Of a stretch of 64,000 nt of DNA, positions 26,287 to 36,379 are shown one piece after another. Below the pieces are notes generated by a model, which did no database searches, was not told the origin of the DNA, and saw only the letters and a list, made by a program, of their open reading frames with translations. The position numbers were made by a program, and so were the translations under genes. Source of the stretch: Bifidobacterium rousetti (GTDB taxonomy: Bacteria; Actinomycetota; Actinomycetes; Actinomycetales; Bifidobacteriaceae); the NCBI RefSeq assembly GCF_008698235.1, contig NZ_PEBH01000006.1:1-64000 (forward strand), given 5' to 3'. Every line of letters begins with the position of its first letter. Position 1 is the first letter of the stretch.

Positions 26287-29013
26287 TCACGCCACAGCCC
26301 AGTCTCGATTGAGATCGTTGGCCGAACGCAGCACGTTGGCCGCCGTGAACGCCTGCGGATCGTCGACGCCGTCCGAGGCGATATGCCAGACGACCGTCTC
26401 GCCGGGCAGCAACGTCACCAGTCCGCCGTCGATCGACGCGGCCGCATCGACCTTGTCGACCATGCAGAACACGTCGCGGGCGTAGGCGTGCGCCGTCACC
26501 TTCAGCGCGTATCCCTCGTCGACGGCCTCGACCGTCGCCGTGAACGGCGCACGGTCGAGCTTCTGTTCGATGACTTCGGCCGGATTGTGGATGACGCGGG
26601 CGAAGCCGTCATCACCGGCGGGCGTCGCGATGAGGATCTCATCCGTCGAGTCGCGGAACACGGCGACGGACGCGTCGAGCGTCAGCGTGACCGATGACGT
26701 CGCCTCCAACATGACATCGTCGAAGGTCTGCGAGGCGAGCGTCTCGCCGGCGAGCGTGCGGCGCTCGACCGTCCACGAGCCATGCCACGGCGAGCAAGTG
26801 TCGTTGACGACGACGAGCGCGAGCGTGTCCGGATTGACCTTCTTGCCTTCCCAGCTCAGATCGGCCTGCGCCCGGGCGGAGACGCGCGGCTGGATCGTGG
26901 CGAAGCGCGGCGCGAAGAAGTCGCGCGAGGCGTACCACAGCGGCTTGCGGTGACCGTTGTAGTCGACGGCCGCCCAGGAGACGACCGGCCAGTCGTCGTT
27001 GATCTGCCAGATCAGCGCGCCGGCGTTCACCGGTTCCAACGAGCGCATGTGCTCGACGCCGAAGCGGATGGCCTGTGCCTGCTGCAGCTGGCATGCCCAA
27101 TGCCAGTCCTCGATGTCGTTCCAACGGTCGGTGGGGATGAGCCAGTCACGCGTGCCGTCAGCGTTATAGCTCACGTCGTCGAAGCGGCCGGGGGTCAGAT
27201 GCGAGCGCATGCCACGGGCGAGTTTGACGTTGCCTCCGGACGCTTTCTGGTGGACGAGCATCTGCGTACCGAACGGGTCGAGCTTCTCGTCGTGGACCAC
27301 GCTGGTGAGCGTGCTCCAGGCGGGCGGCGCCTGATAGCCGAATTCGTCGGCGAAGCGCGGCGTGTAGTCGAGGTATTTGCGGTAGTCCTGACGGTTCCAC
27401 ACGTCCCAGATGTGCATGGTGCCGTCCACGTCCTTGTTGGCGTCGGTGAACGGGGTGAAGCTCATCGGGGAGCTCGGCAGGTACACGTGGACCGGGTCGA
27501 GTTCGGCGAGCAACGCGGGGAACAGTTCGGAGTAGTAGTAGTCGCCCCAGCCCTTTTCGCCGTAGCCGTGCTCGTTGGCGGGCAGGTCGTCGGCGCGCAG
27601 GGCCTGCTTGAAGCCCCACCATTCGCTGTAGGCCACGTAGTTCTCGTTGGAGCCGTTCCACACGGTCAGACTGGCGTGGGAGCTCAGGCGCGCGATCTGT
27701 TCGCGGGCTTCGGCTTCCACTTCGGCCTTCGTTTCGGCGTCTTCCGGGTAGGCGGCGCAGGCGAGCATGAAGTCCTGCCAGACCATGATGCCTTCGCGGT
27801 CGCACATGTCGTAGAATTCGTCGGCTTCATAGATGCCGCCGCCCCACACGCGCACCATGTTCGAATTCGATTCGACGAGGTCGGTGATGCCGCGGCGGTA
27901 GCGCGCGTCATCCACCTGCGAGGGAAATGCGGAGTCGGGGATCCAGTTGTAACCGCGCGCGTGCACCGGCACGTCGTTGACGGTGATCCGGAACGGGCGT
28001 CCGGTCATGTCGGCGCGGGTGTCGACGGCGAGGGTGCGGAAGCCGACGTGGCCGCGCCACTCGGCTTCCGTGGCGATGCCGCCGACTGCCACGTGCACGT
28101 CATACAGCGGCTGCTCACCGTAGCCGCGCGGCCACCAGCGTCGCACTTCGGGGATTTCGACGGTGAGCACGGCCTCGTCGCGTCCTTCCTCGACAACGCC
28201 GGCCACTTCGAGGTTGACGTCGTAGCCGCCGACGGTGACGGTCACGGGCAGCGCGCCGCTGCCGTCGCCGGTCACACCGTTGAGGTCCAGCGCGTCGGCC
28301 ACGGTCATCACGCGGCCGCGTCCGGCGCGTTCGACCTCGACGTGAACGTCGAGCACGCCGGTGCCATCCGGACGGACGTCGACAAGCGGGCGGACGGAGG
28401 CGATGCGCGCGCCGCTCCACGAGTCGATGCCGATCGGACGCCAGATGCCGGCATTGGCGACGTCGATGCCCCAGTCCCAACCGAAGGAGTAGCTGGGCTT
28501 GCGGATCTGGTTGAACGCGTGGTGTTCGGTATGCGGGTAGTAGCCGCGACGGCGTTCGGCGTCGTCGGAGCTTGCCACGGGCGACAGGAACGTGACGCTC
28601 AGACGGTTGGCCCCGTCGCGCAGGTACGGGCGCACGTCCCAACGGTATGTGCGGTGGAAGTTGCGCGTTTCGCCGACGATGATGCCGTTGAGCGCGACGT
28701 ACGCGACGGTGTCGAGCCCGTAGGCGACGATGTCGTGGCGCGTGTTGCCGTCATCGCGCCAGTCGAATTCACAGGTGAATCGCCAGACGATGTCGCCGAT
28801 CCACTGTTGGCGGTTCTCGTTGTCGCCGTCGAAGGGGTCGCCGATGAGTCCGGCGCGGAACAGGTCGACGGTCGCTTCGCCCGGCACGGTCGCGGGGATG
28901 CCTGCAGTGAGACGTTCGCGCAGTTCCTCCGGCGCGAGTTCGGGGTTGAGCGCGGTGAGCGTCCATCCGCTTTCGAGTGCGGAGAACGTGCGCGGGGTGG
29001 TGATGGTCGTCAT
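26287..29013 (-). CDS. GH2 beta-mannosidase
   Basis: Exo-hydrolase releasing beta-linked mannose from the non-reducing end of oligosaccharides (EC 3.2.1.25). 908 residues, no signal peptide, so intracellular. N-terminal jelly-roll (HRTYRWDVRPYLRDG), the marker PSYSFGWDWGI, central ARGYNWIPDSAFPSQ and RVWGGGIYE, acid/base Glu in WNGSNEN, nucleophile Glu in FADEFGYQ, and GALIWQINDDWPVVSW. These are the hallmarks of GH2 beta-mannosidases rather than galactosidases. Last gene of the importer operon, 36 bp after the second ATPase. Confidence 0.93.
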   Translation of the reverse strand: MTTITTPRTFSALESGWTLTALNPELAPEELRERLTAGIPATVPGEATVDLFRAGLIGDPFDGDNENRQQWIGDIVWRFTCEFDWRDDGNTRHDIVAYGLDTVAYVALNGIIVGETRNFHRTYRWDVRPYLRDGANRLSVTFLSPVASSDDAERRRGYYPHTEHHAFNQIRKPSYSFGWDWGIDVANAGIWRPIGIDSWSGARIASVRPLVDVRPDGTGVLDVHVEVERAGRGRVMTVADALDLNGVTGDGSGALPVTVTVGGYDVNLEVAGVVEEGRDEAVLTVEIPEVRRWWPRGYGEQPLYDVHVAVGGIATEAEWRGHVGFRTLAVDTRADMTGRPFRITVNDVPVHARGYNWIPDSAFPSQVDDARYRRGITDLVESNSNMVRVWGGGIYEADEFYDMCDREGIMVWQDFMLACAAYPEDAETKAEVEAEAREQIARLSSHASLTVWNGSNENYVAYSEWWGFKQALRADDLPANEHGYGEKGWGDYYYSELFPALLAELDPVHVYLPSSPMSFTPFTDANKDVDGTMHIWDVWNRQDYRKYLDYTPRFADEFGYQAPPAWSTLTSVVHDEKLDPFGTQMLVHQKASGGNVKLARGMRSHLTPGRFDDVSYNADGTRDWLIPTDRWNDIEDWHWACQLQQAQAIRFGVEHMRSLEPVNAGALIWQINDDWPVVSWAAVDYNGHRKPLWYASRDFFAPRFATIQPRVSARAQADLSWEGKKVNPDTLALVVVNDTCSPWHGSWTVERRTLAGETLASQTFDDVMLEATSSVTLTLDASVAVFRDSTDEILIATPAGDDGFARVIHNPAEVIEQKLDRAPFTATVEAVDEGYALKVTAHAYARDVFCMVDKVDAAASIDGGLVTLLPGETVVWHIASDGVDDPQAFTAANVLRSANDLNRDWAVA

Positions 29014-29049
29014 GGTGTTCCTTGCGATGATGATGACGGTTTGCGGTTG

Positions 29050-29874
29050 TCAGTGGGCGGCGCGGGCGGCGGCGAGCTCCTTGAGGCGGCGCTCCGGGTC
29101 GGGCGCGGCACCGATGAGGGTCTTCGTATAGTCGCTCTTCGGATTGAGGATCACGTCGTCGGCGGGGCCGCGTTCCACGATTTCGCCGCGGCACATCACC
29201 ATGATCTCGTCGGAGAAGTGGCGTGCGGTGGCCATGTCGTGCGTGATGTACAGCACGCCGAGGTTCTCCTCGCGCTGGAGTCGGGCGAGCAGGTTGAGCA
29301 CGCCGAGTCGGATGGACACGTCGAGCGCGGAGACCGGCTCGTCCGCGATGAGGATGCTCGGCTCCGGGGCGAGCGCGCGGGCGATGGCGACGCGCTGGCG
29401 CTGGCCGCCGGACAGTTCGCTGGGCAGGCGCTTGGCGAAGTCCTCGCCGGGAGTGAGACGCACACGGTCGAGCAGTTCGATAACGCGCTTGTGCACTTCC
29501 TCGTTGCTCATGCCCGGGTGATGTAGCTTCATCGGTCTGGCGATATGGTGCTCCACGGTGTGGAACGGATTGAGCGAGGCGTACGGGTCCTGGAAGACCA
29601 TCTGCACGGTTTTGCGGAAGATGTGGTCCGCTTTGCGGCCATGATGCTCGACCGGCTTGCCGTCGATGAGGATCTGGCCTTCGGTGGGGGTCTCGAGGCC
29701 GAGGATCATCTTCGCGATCGTGGACTTGCCGGAGCCGGACTGACCGACCAGGGCCACGGTCTTGCCGGATTCGAGCGTGAAGTTCGCGTGGCTTACTGCC
29801 GTGAACTTCGTGGTCTTGAAGCCGGAACGCAGGTCGAACTGCTTGGTGACGTCCTTGAGTTGCAGCGTGGTCAT
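29050..29874 (-). CDS. ABC importer ATPase 2 (DppF/OppF type)
   Basis: About 274 residues. Walker A VGQSGSGKST, Q-loop MVFQDPYASLNPFHTV, signature LSGGQRQRVAIARAL, Walker B ILIADEPVSALD and the C-terminal oligopeptide/dipeptide tail NPKSDYTKTLIGA AP. Starts at the ATG of 29874 behind CAAGGAG, five bases after the stop of ATPase 1. Pairs with ATPase 1 to energise the family 5-type importer of this locus. Confidence 0.92.
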   Translation of the reverse strand: MTTLQLKDVTKQFDLRSGFKTTKFTAVSHANFTLESGKTVALVGQSGSGKSTIAKMILGLETPTEGQILIDGKPVEHHGRKADHIFRKTVQMVFQDPYASLNPFHTVEHHIARPMKLHHPGMSNEEVHKRVIELLDRVRLTPGEDFAKRLPSELSGGQRQRVAIARALAPEPSILIADEPVSALDVSIRLGVLNLLARLQREENLGVLYITHDMATARHFSDEIMVMCRGEIVERGPADDVILNPKSDYTKTLIGAAPDPERRLKELAAARAAH

Positions 29875-29879
29875 GATGC

Positions 29880-30799
<920 letters not shown>

Positions 30800-30803
<4 letters not shown>

Positions 30804-31804
30804 GATGCCACGGCCTCCTTCGTACCGTTAATGACGTTGCCGTTGACGCTGGCAACCGGGGTGAACGCGGCGTCGGTCTTGGCCTTGCCGGCCTTCTCCT
30901 CGAGCTTCCACTTCTTGATCTGGCTGCGGGTCGCGGCCTTGAGCTTCGGGTTGACGATCTCATCGACCGAGAAGTTGATGAGCGCGAGGGCCGCGCCGAA
31001 CAGGGCGATGCACAGTCCCGGCGGGATGAACCACCACCATGCGCCGAGGATCAGCGCCATGCCGTTCTGCGCGTAGTAGAGCATCGTGCCCCAGGTGTAG
31101 GAGTCGGTGGCGCCGAGGCCGAGGTAGGACAGGCCGGCCTCACCGAGGATGGCGGCGATGACGGCGCTCATGGCCTGGGAGGCGAGCAGCGGGATGAGGT
31201 TCGGGAAGATCTCGACGAACAGGATGCGCCACGGCTTCTCGCCGGCGACGCGTGCGGCGAGTACGTAGTCGCGGGAGCGGACGGACATCGTATAGCCGCG
31301 CAGCACTCGGGCGGGTCCGGCCCAGGAGGTCAGGGCGAGCACGCCGGCGACGAGCACGGACGACTTGGAGGGCATGTAGCTGGCGATGACGATCATCAGC
31401 GGCAGGCCCGGGATGACGAGCATCACGTTGGATAGGAGGGAGAACGCCTCGTCGGTGGCGCCGCCCACGTAGGCGCCGAGGATGCCGAAGAAGCTGGAGA
31501 GGGCCACGGCGAGCACGCCGACGGTCAGTCCGATGAACAGGGAGCCACGGCAGGCGTAGGCGAGCTGGGCGAACACGTCCTGTCCGGTCTGCGTGGTGCC
31601 GAGCCAGTGTTCGGCGCTGGGGCCGGTCATGCCGATGTCGCTGACCTTGTTCGGGTCGTCCACGAAGAACGGCACGAAGATGGCGAACGCGGCGATGAGG
31701 GCGACGATCGTCAGGCCGACGGCCAGCTTCGGCGTCATCGGGGGAAGCATGGAGTCGGCGCGGGATTTGCGGGCCTTGCCGGCTTTGGTGGTTGTTGCAG
31801 CCAT
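30800..31804 (-). CDS. ABC importer permease 2 (DppC type)
   Basis: 334 residues with about six membrane helices. LGTTQTGQDVFAQL near the N-terminus and the inner-membrane EAA-like loop (VLAARVAGEKPWRILFVEIFPNLIPL) identify the DppC/OppC class. GGAAAGGACTG precedes the ATG. It has a Lys-rich cytoplasmic tail after the last helix. Confidence 0.92.
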
Positions 31805-31822
31805 TGTCTTTCAGTCCTTTCC

Positions 31823-32812
31823 TCAGCCCTGGGCCCGGGTGCGCGGGTCGATGAAGCCGTAGATCAGGTCCATGAACAGGTTCGCGCCGAGCACGGAGAC
31901 CGTGATGATCATGAAGATGCCCTGCATGAGCGCGTAGTCGTTGTTCTGCACGGCGGTCAGCAGCGCGAAGCCGATGCCCGGATAGGAGAACACGGATTCG
32001 GCGACGATCGAGCCCGCGACGACGAAGCCGAGGGAGATCGCGAAGCCGGAGATGGACGGCAGGATGGCGTTGCGCGCCGCGTAGGAGGTCATGATCTTGA
32101 ACCGGGACAGGCCCTTGGCCTCGGCGGTCAGGATGTAGTCCTCGGAGAGGGTGGCGACCATCATGTTGCGCATGCCGAGCATCCAGCCGCCCACGGAGGA
32201 CAGCACGATGGTGATGGCCGGCAGTGTGCCGTATTTGATGACCGAGCCGATGAACTCCCAGCTCCAGCCAGGAGTGACGCTCCACACGTCGTAGCCGCCG
32301 AACAGCGGGAAGATCGGGTTGAGCAGGCCGAAGAAGTACAGGAGGATCAACGCGAGCCAGAAGTACGGGATCGACTGCAACAGCGTGGTCACCGGGATGA
32401 GGTTGTCGATCCAAGAGCCGCGTTTCCAGCCGGCGAGTGTGCCAAGCAGCGTGCCGATGAGGAAGGCGAGGATGGTGGAGATACCGACCAGACCGACGGT
32501 CCACGGCAGGGTGCTGCCGATCACGGAGGAGACGGAGTTCGGGAAGTAGGTGACGGAGACGCCCAGATCGCCGCGGAAGATGTTGCCGAAGTAGTTGAGG
32601 TACTGTTGCCACATCGGTACTGAGGAGTCGGAGCCGAGCATGAGCTCGATAGCGTGGCGGGTGGCCGGGGTGACCTGGCCCTTCTGCGCGAGCTTGGAGA
32701 TCATCTGGTCGACCGGGTTGCCGGGCATGATGCGCGGCAGGAAGAAGTTGAGCGTCAGTGCCGCCCACAGGGCCACCAAGTAGAAGCCCAGTTTTCTCAG
32801 GACATATTTCAT
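31823..32812 (-). CDS. ABC importer permease 1 (DppB type)
   Basis: 329 residues. It starts MKYVLRKLGFYLVALWAALTLNFFLPR, the usual DppB opening, with MPGNPVDQM, LGVSVTYFPNSV, the EAA-like loop (ILTAEAKGLSRFKIMTSYAARNAILP) and the C-terminal DLIYGFIDPRTR. First permease after the binding protein. Confidence 0.93.
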   Translation of the reverse strand: MKYVLRKLGFYLVALWAALTLNFFLPRIMPGNPVDQMISKLAQKGQVTPATRHAIELMLGSDSSVPMWQQYLNYFGNIFRGDLGVSVTYFPNSVSSVIGSTLPWTVGLVGISTILAFLIGTLLGTLAGWKRGSWIDNLIPVTTLLQSIPYFWLALILLYFFGLLNPIFPLFGGYDVWSVTPGWSWEFIGSVIKYGTLPAITIVLSSVGGWMLGMRNMMVATLSEDYILTAEAKGLSRFKIMTSYAARNAILPSISGFAISLGFVVAGSIVAESVFSYPGIGFALLTAVQNNDYALMQGIFMIITVSVLGANLFMDLIYGFIDPRTRAQG

Positions 32813-32831
32813 GATTGGTTCCTTACTGCCG

Positions 32832-34553
32832 TCACTGCTTCGGTTCGAGATGCTGCAGGATGATGCCCATGTCCCACGCCTTCCAAGCTGCGGGCAGCGC
32901 GTACATGTTGTCCTCGGTGGGCCAGCCGGTCACCTTGGAGTCGTTGAATTCGGTGAGCATCGAGTTGATGTAGACCGGGATGTAGGGCACGTCGTTCGCG
33001 ATCTCCTTCTGCACGATCGCATACTGCGCCTTGCGCTCGGCCTCGTCCTCCGTGCCGGCGGCGGCCTCGATGGCATCGTCGACCTTCGGGTTCGAGTAGC
33101 GGGCGTAGTTCTGGCCGCCGGAGGTCTCACCCACCTCGGCCATCTGCAGGGAGCTGTAGCGCGGGTTGTACGTGTAGTACGGGTCGGCGGTGACACCCAA
33201 GCCCAGCGAGTCAAGGGAGAGCTGGTAGTTGCCCTTCTGCTCGTTTTCGTTCCACTGGTTCCATGCCATCTGCGTGGAGATGATCTCGATACCCAGCGGC
33301 TTCATCTGCTGCTTCAACGTGTCGTTGATCAGAATGTAGTCGGACCAGCCGGCCACGGTCTGGATGGTCATGCTGAGCTTGACTCCGTCCTTGTGGCGGT
33401 AGCCGTCGTCACCCATCTTCCAGCCGGCGTCCTCGAGGATCTGCTTGGCCTTCTCCTGATCCTCGGTCTCCGGCGTGGTGACGAGGTTCTTGTCGGTGAT
33501 CCATTTGCGGTCTCGGTCCGGCATGAGCATCGTCGGCGAGCCGATGGCGCCCGCGCCGGCGCCGGCGAGCTTGTTGAGCTGCGTGCGGTTCATGCCGTAG
33601 TACATGGCCTGGCGCACGGCCGTGTCGGTCTGCGGGCCCTTGCATCCGGCTTCGGTGTTCGAGCAGGTCATGACCACGGTGGTCAGTCGCGGCGTGTTCA
33701 CGGCCGAGATGCGCGGGTAGTTCTTGAGCAGCATCTGGTAGCTGGGGATGTAGGCGCTCATCCAGTCGACCTGTCCGGCCATCAGCGTGCTGGTGGCGGC
33801 GGAGGCGTCGTTCAGGGCGATGTAGCGCACACCGTCGATCTTCGGAGCGCCGTTCCAGTAGTCCTTGAACGCGGAGAAGCTGTAGGACTGGTTGGTGAAC
33901 CTGCTGAGCTTGAACGCGCCTGTACCGATCGGGTTCGCGTTCGTGTAGTTCATCGGGTCCTTGACGTTCTTCCAGATATGCTCGGGCACGATGGCCTGAC
34001 CGCCGAGGATGCCGCCTTCCTGCATGTAGGCGCCCTTGAACGGCTCGTCAAACGGCGTGCCATCGGCGTTCTTGGTCGGGAAGATGAGCTTGACGTGGTT
34101 CTCGTCGATGAGCTTGGCCGTGCAGGCAGTGCCGTTGGTGTTCAGCGCCGGGGTGTCGTGAATCAGGTTGAACGTGAACGCCACGTCCGCAGCGGAGAAA
34201 GGCTCGCCATCATGCCATTTGACGCCTTCACGGGTGGTGATGGTCAGTTCGGAGCCGTCCTCGTTCCACTCGTAGCCGGTGGCGAGCATCGGGGTCGGAT
34301 CCTCGTCGGCGGCCAGATTGTACCAGTAAAGCGTCTCGTAGATCACACCCAGGGTGGGGCCGAGTGCGGTGGGCGAGAACGGGTTGAAGTTCTCGTTGAA
34401 CGTACCCGTCGTGCCGTTGAAGATGCTGACCACCGTGCCGTCCTGTGCGGTGCTTGACGAGGTCCCGCCGCAGGCCGCGACGGACATCAGGGAGGCAAGC
34501 GCGGCCACCGCGGCGATTGTTCGGCGCAGGGCTTTCCTCACTTTCGACGTCAT
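32832..34553 (-). CDS. family 5 solute-binding lipoprotein, predicted mannooligosaccharide receptor
   Basis: Extracellular receptor of the importer, about 573 residues. Signal peptide with lipobox SVAACGG gives a lipid-anchored Cys. The family 5 (DppA/OppA) fold shows in ITTREGVKWHDGEPFSAADVAFTF and DAIEAAAGTEDEAER. ATG 34553 has AAAGGA seven bases upstream; TTG 34559 overlaps. Although the family is named for peptides, binding proteins of this family in Thermotoga bind beta-mannobiose and related sugars. Beside a beta-mannosidase and two esterases, a beta-mannooligosaccharide ligand is the best inference. Confidence 0.85.
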   Translation of the reverse strand: MTSKVRKALRRTIAAVAALASLMSVAACGGTSSSTAQDGTVVSIFNGTTGTFNENFNPFSPTALGPTLGVIYETLYWYNLAADEDPTPMLATGYEWNEDGSELTITTREGVKWHDGEPFSAADVAFTFNLIHDTPALNTNGTACTAKLIDENHVKLIFPTKNADGTPFDEPFKGAYMQEGGILGGQAIVPEHIWKNVKDPMNYTNANPIGTGAFKLSRFTNQSYSFSAFKDYWNGAPKIDGVRYIALNDASAATSTLMAGQVDWMSAYIPSYQMLLKNYPRISAVNTPRLTTVVMTCSNTEAGCKGPQTDTAVRQAMYYGMNRTQLNKLAGAGAGAIGSPTMLMPDRDRKWITDKNLVTTPETEDQEKAKQILEDAGWKMGDDGYRHKDGVKLSMTIQTVAGWSDYILINDTLKQQMKPLGIEIISTQMAWNQWNENEQKGNYQLSLDSLGLGVTADPYYTYNPRYSSLQMAEVGETSGGQNYARYSNPKVDDAIEAAAGTEDEAERKAQYAIVQKEIANDVPYIPVYINSMLTEFNDSKVTGWPTEDNMYALPAAWKAWDMGIILQHLEPKQ

Positions 34554-34615
34554 CGTCAATCCTTTCGATTGGTTGGTTCTCTCTATGCCGGCGACCTCGC
34601 CGGTTTCTCTTGCCG

Positions 34616-34621
34616 ATTATA
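34616..34621 (-). promoter_or_regulatory. -10 box of the importer operon
   Basis: TATAAT on the minus strand, directly downstream of the operator at 34623-34640 and about 65 bp before the binding-protein start. Confidence 0.6.
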
Positions 34622-34622
34622 T

Positions 34623-34640
34623 AACTTAACCGGTTGAGTT
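34623..34640. promoter_or_regulatory. LacI operator 1 of the importer operon
   Basis: AACTTAACCGGTTGAGTT, an 18-base imperfect palindrome placed between the expected -35 and -10 of the importer promoter. Confidence 0.75.
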
Positions 34641-34651
34641 GCCCTCACTAT

Positions 34652-34669
34652 AACTCAACCGGTTAAGTT
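34652..34669. promoter_or_regulatory. LacI operator 2 of the importer operon
   Basis: AACTCAACCGGTTAAGTT, the mirror image of operator 1, with centres 29 bp apart. Two nearby sites would allow cooperative repression. Confidence 0.75.
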
Positions 34670-34748
34670 TCGCCACTCGGCGTGTCGTCTATCGCACAGC
34701 CCCGGACCGCTCGTCCGCGGTGCCTCTCAGGAATCCCGCAAGGAATCG

Positions 34749-36137
34749 CTACGCCTGCGGGATGGCTCGGTCGGCGATGAGCTTCCTATACCACTTGAAG
34801 CTGTCCTTCGGGGCGCGCTCCAGCGTCTCGTAGTCCATGTAGACGATGCCGAAACGCTTGGTGTAGCCGAACGCCCATTCGAAGTTGTCAAGCAGCGACC
34901 ACACGAAATAGCCGCGCAGATCAACGCCAGCGTCCATCGCACGGCCGGCGGCCTCGAAGTGACGGCGCAGGTAGTCAATGCGGTCGGGGTCGTGCACGGC
35001 CTTGACCGTCTCGTCAGTGGAGGGATCGACTTCGGAAACCAGACGGTCGTCGCAGGCCATGCCGTTTTCGGTGACCATCAGCGGCATCTCCGGGTAGTCG
35101 TTGTGCACGCGCACCAGCAGGTCGTACAGTCCGTCCGGGTCGATGTTCCAGCCCATCGCGGTGTGCGGCCCCTCGGTCGGCAGCCAATCCACATCGCTGG
35201 CGCCCGGCGCGGTGGATGCGGCAGTGGATTGCGGGAATTGCGGCCGGTCGCTCATCGCGAGCAGCGAGGTGCTGTAGTAGTTGACGCCGAGCACGTCGAT
35301 CGGCTGGTGGATCTGCTCCAGATCGCCGTCCTTGACAAACTCCCAATCGCAGATGCCCTTGGTGATGGCGAACAGTTCGTCCGGGTAGTAGCCGCGCAGC
35401 ATCGGGTCGAGCCACACGCGGTTGGCGATGAGGTCAAGACGGTGCACGGCGTCGGCGTCGCCGCGGTTGAGCTGGAGGTTGCACGTGACCGACACGTCCG
35501 AACGGTCGCCGACTTCGGCGCGTACGGCCTGCGCCATCAAGCCGTGCGCGAGGTTGAGGTGGTGCACGGCGGGGAAGGCACCCGGACCGAGACCCAGGCC
35601 GGGCGCGTGCTCGGTGGCGCCGTAGCTCAGGTAGGAGGAGCACCACGGCTCGTTCAGCGTGGTGTAGGTCCGCACGCGGTCGCCCAGACGATGGGCCACG
35701 ACACCGGCGTAATCGGCGAGCTTATAGGCGGTGGAACGGTTCAGCCACCCGCCTTTGTCGCCCAGATACTGCGGCAGATCCCAATGGTAGAGCGTCACCG
35801 TGGGTTCGATGCCCCTGACAAGCAGCTCGTCAACGATTCGCTCGTAGAAGTCGAGGCCCTCTTCGTTCACCGGACCATCCTCGGCGGGCAGTACGCGCGG
35901 CATGGCCACCGAGAAGCGGTAGGAGTTGACGCCGAGGTCGGCGAGCAGGGCGATGTCCTCGCGCCAGCGATGGTAGGAATCACAGGCCACGTCGCCGGTA
36001 TCGCCGTTGACCGTCTTTCCGGGAGTGTGCGAGAACGTGTCCCAGATGGAAGGGGTGCGCCCGCCTTCCTTTGCGGCGCCTTCGATCTGGTAGGAGGCGG
36101 TGGCCGTGCCGAATCGGAATCCTTCAGGGAATCGCAT
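34749..36137 (-). CDS. GH1 beta-glycosidase
   Basis: Cytoplasmic retaining beta-glucosidase/mannosidase, about 462 residues. N-terminal FPEGFRFGTATASYQIEGA, LYHWDLPQYL, acid/base Glu in TLNEPW, IDVLGVNYYS, nucleophile Glu in VTENGMA and C-terminal YFVWSLLDNFEWAFGY are complete GH1 motifs. The SD AAAGGA fits the ATG at 36137 (10 nt) better than that at 36146 (1 nt). Within a mannoside locus it may cleave the glucose residues of glucomannan oligosaccharides. Divergent from the CE2-like gene over a shared operator at 36269. Confidence 0.92.
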   Translation of the reverse strand: MRFPEGFRFGTATASYQIEGAAKEGGRTPSIWDTFSHTPGKTVNGDTGDVACDSYHRWREDIALLADLGVNSYRFSVAMPRVLPAEDGPVNEEGLDFYERIVDELLVRGIEPTVTLYHWDLPQYLGDKGGWLNRSTAYKLADYAGVVAHRLGDRVRTYTTLNEPWCSSYLSYGATEHAPGLGLGPGAFPAVHHLNLAHGLMAQAVRAEVGDRSDVSVTCNLQLNRGDADAVHRLDLIANRVWLDPMLRGYYPDELFAITKGICDWEFVKDGDLEQIHQPIDVLGVNYYSTSLLAMSDRPQFPQSTAASTAPGASDVDWLPTEGPHTAMGWNIDPDGLYDLLVRVHNDYPEMPLMVTENGMACDDRLVSEVDPSTDETVKAVHDPDRIDYLRRHFEAAGRAMDAGVDLRGYFVWSLLDNFEWAFGYTKRFGIVYMDYETLERAPKDSFKWYRKLIADRAIPQA

Positions 36138-36250
36138 GATTGCCATGTCCTTTCTTGGGGTTATGCGTCGTCGATGCCTTCATCGGCACGACGTCAGGTG
36201 CGTATGTGATTGCTGCGGTAACGGCCGGGTGTCGGCCCGTCCGGCAGTAG

Positions 36251-36278
36251 TGTATCATAAAATACATGAACCGGTTAA
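36251..36278. promoter_or_regulatory. shared promoter region and LacI operator, GH1/CE2 divergon
   Basis: AACCGGTTAA at 36269-36278, next to an AT-rich TATCATAAAATACA block that gives -10-like boxes on both strands (TATGAT on minus, TAAAAT on plus). One site can control both directions. Confidence 0.65.
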
Positions 36279-36379
36279 GCCATTGCGGTCGCAAGCGTTT
36301 CGCACCCACGCCGCATCGAGGGAACCGGAAAAAGACCTAGAACAACATCGGTTCAATCAACGAGGAGCCACGAATCGCC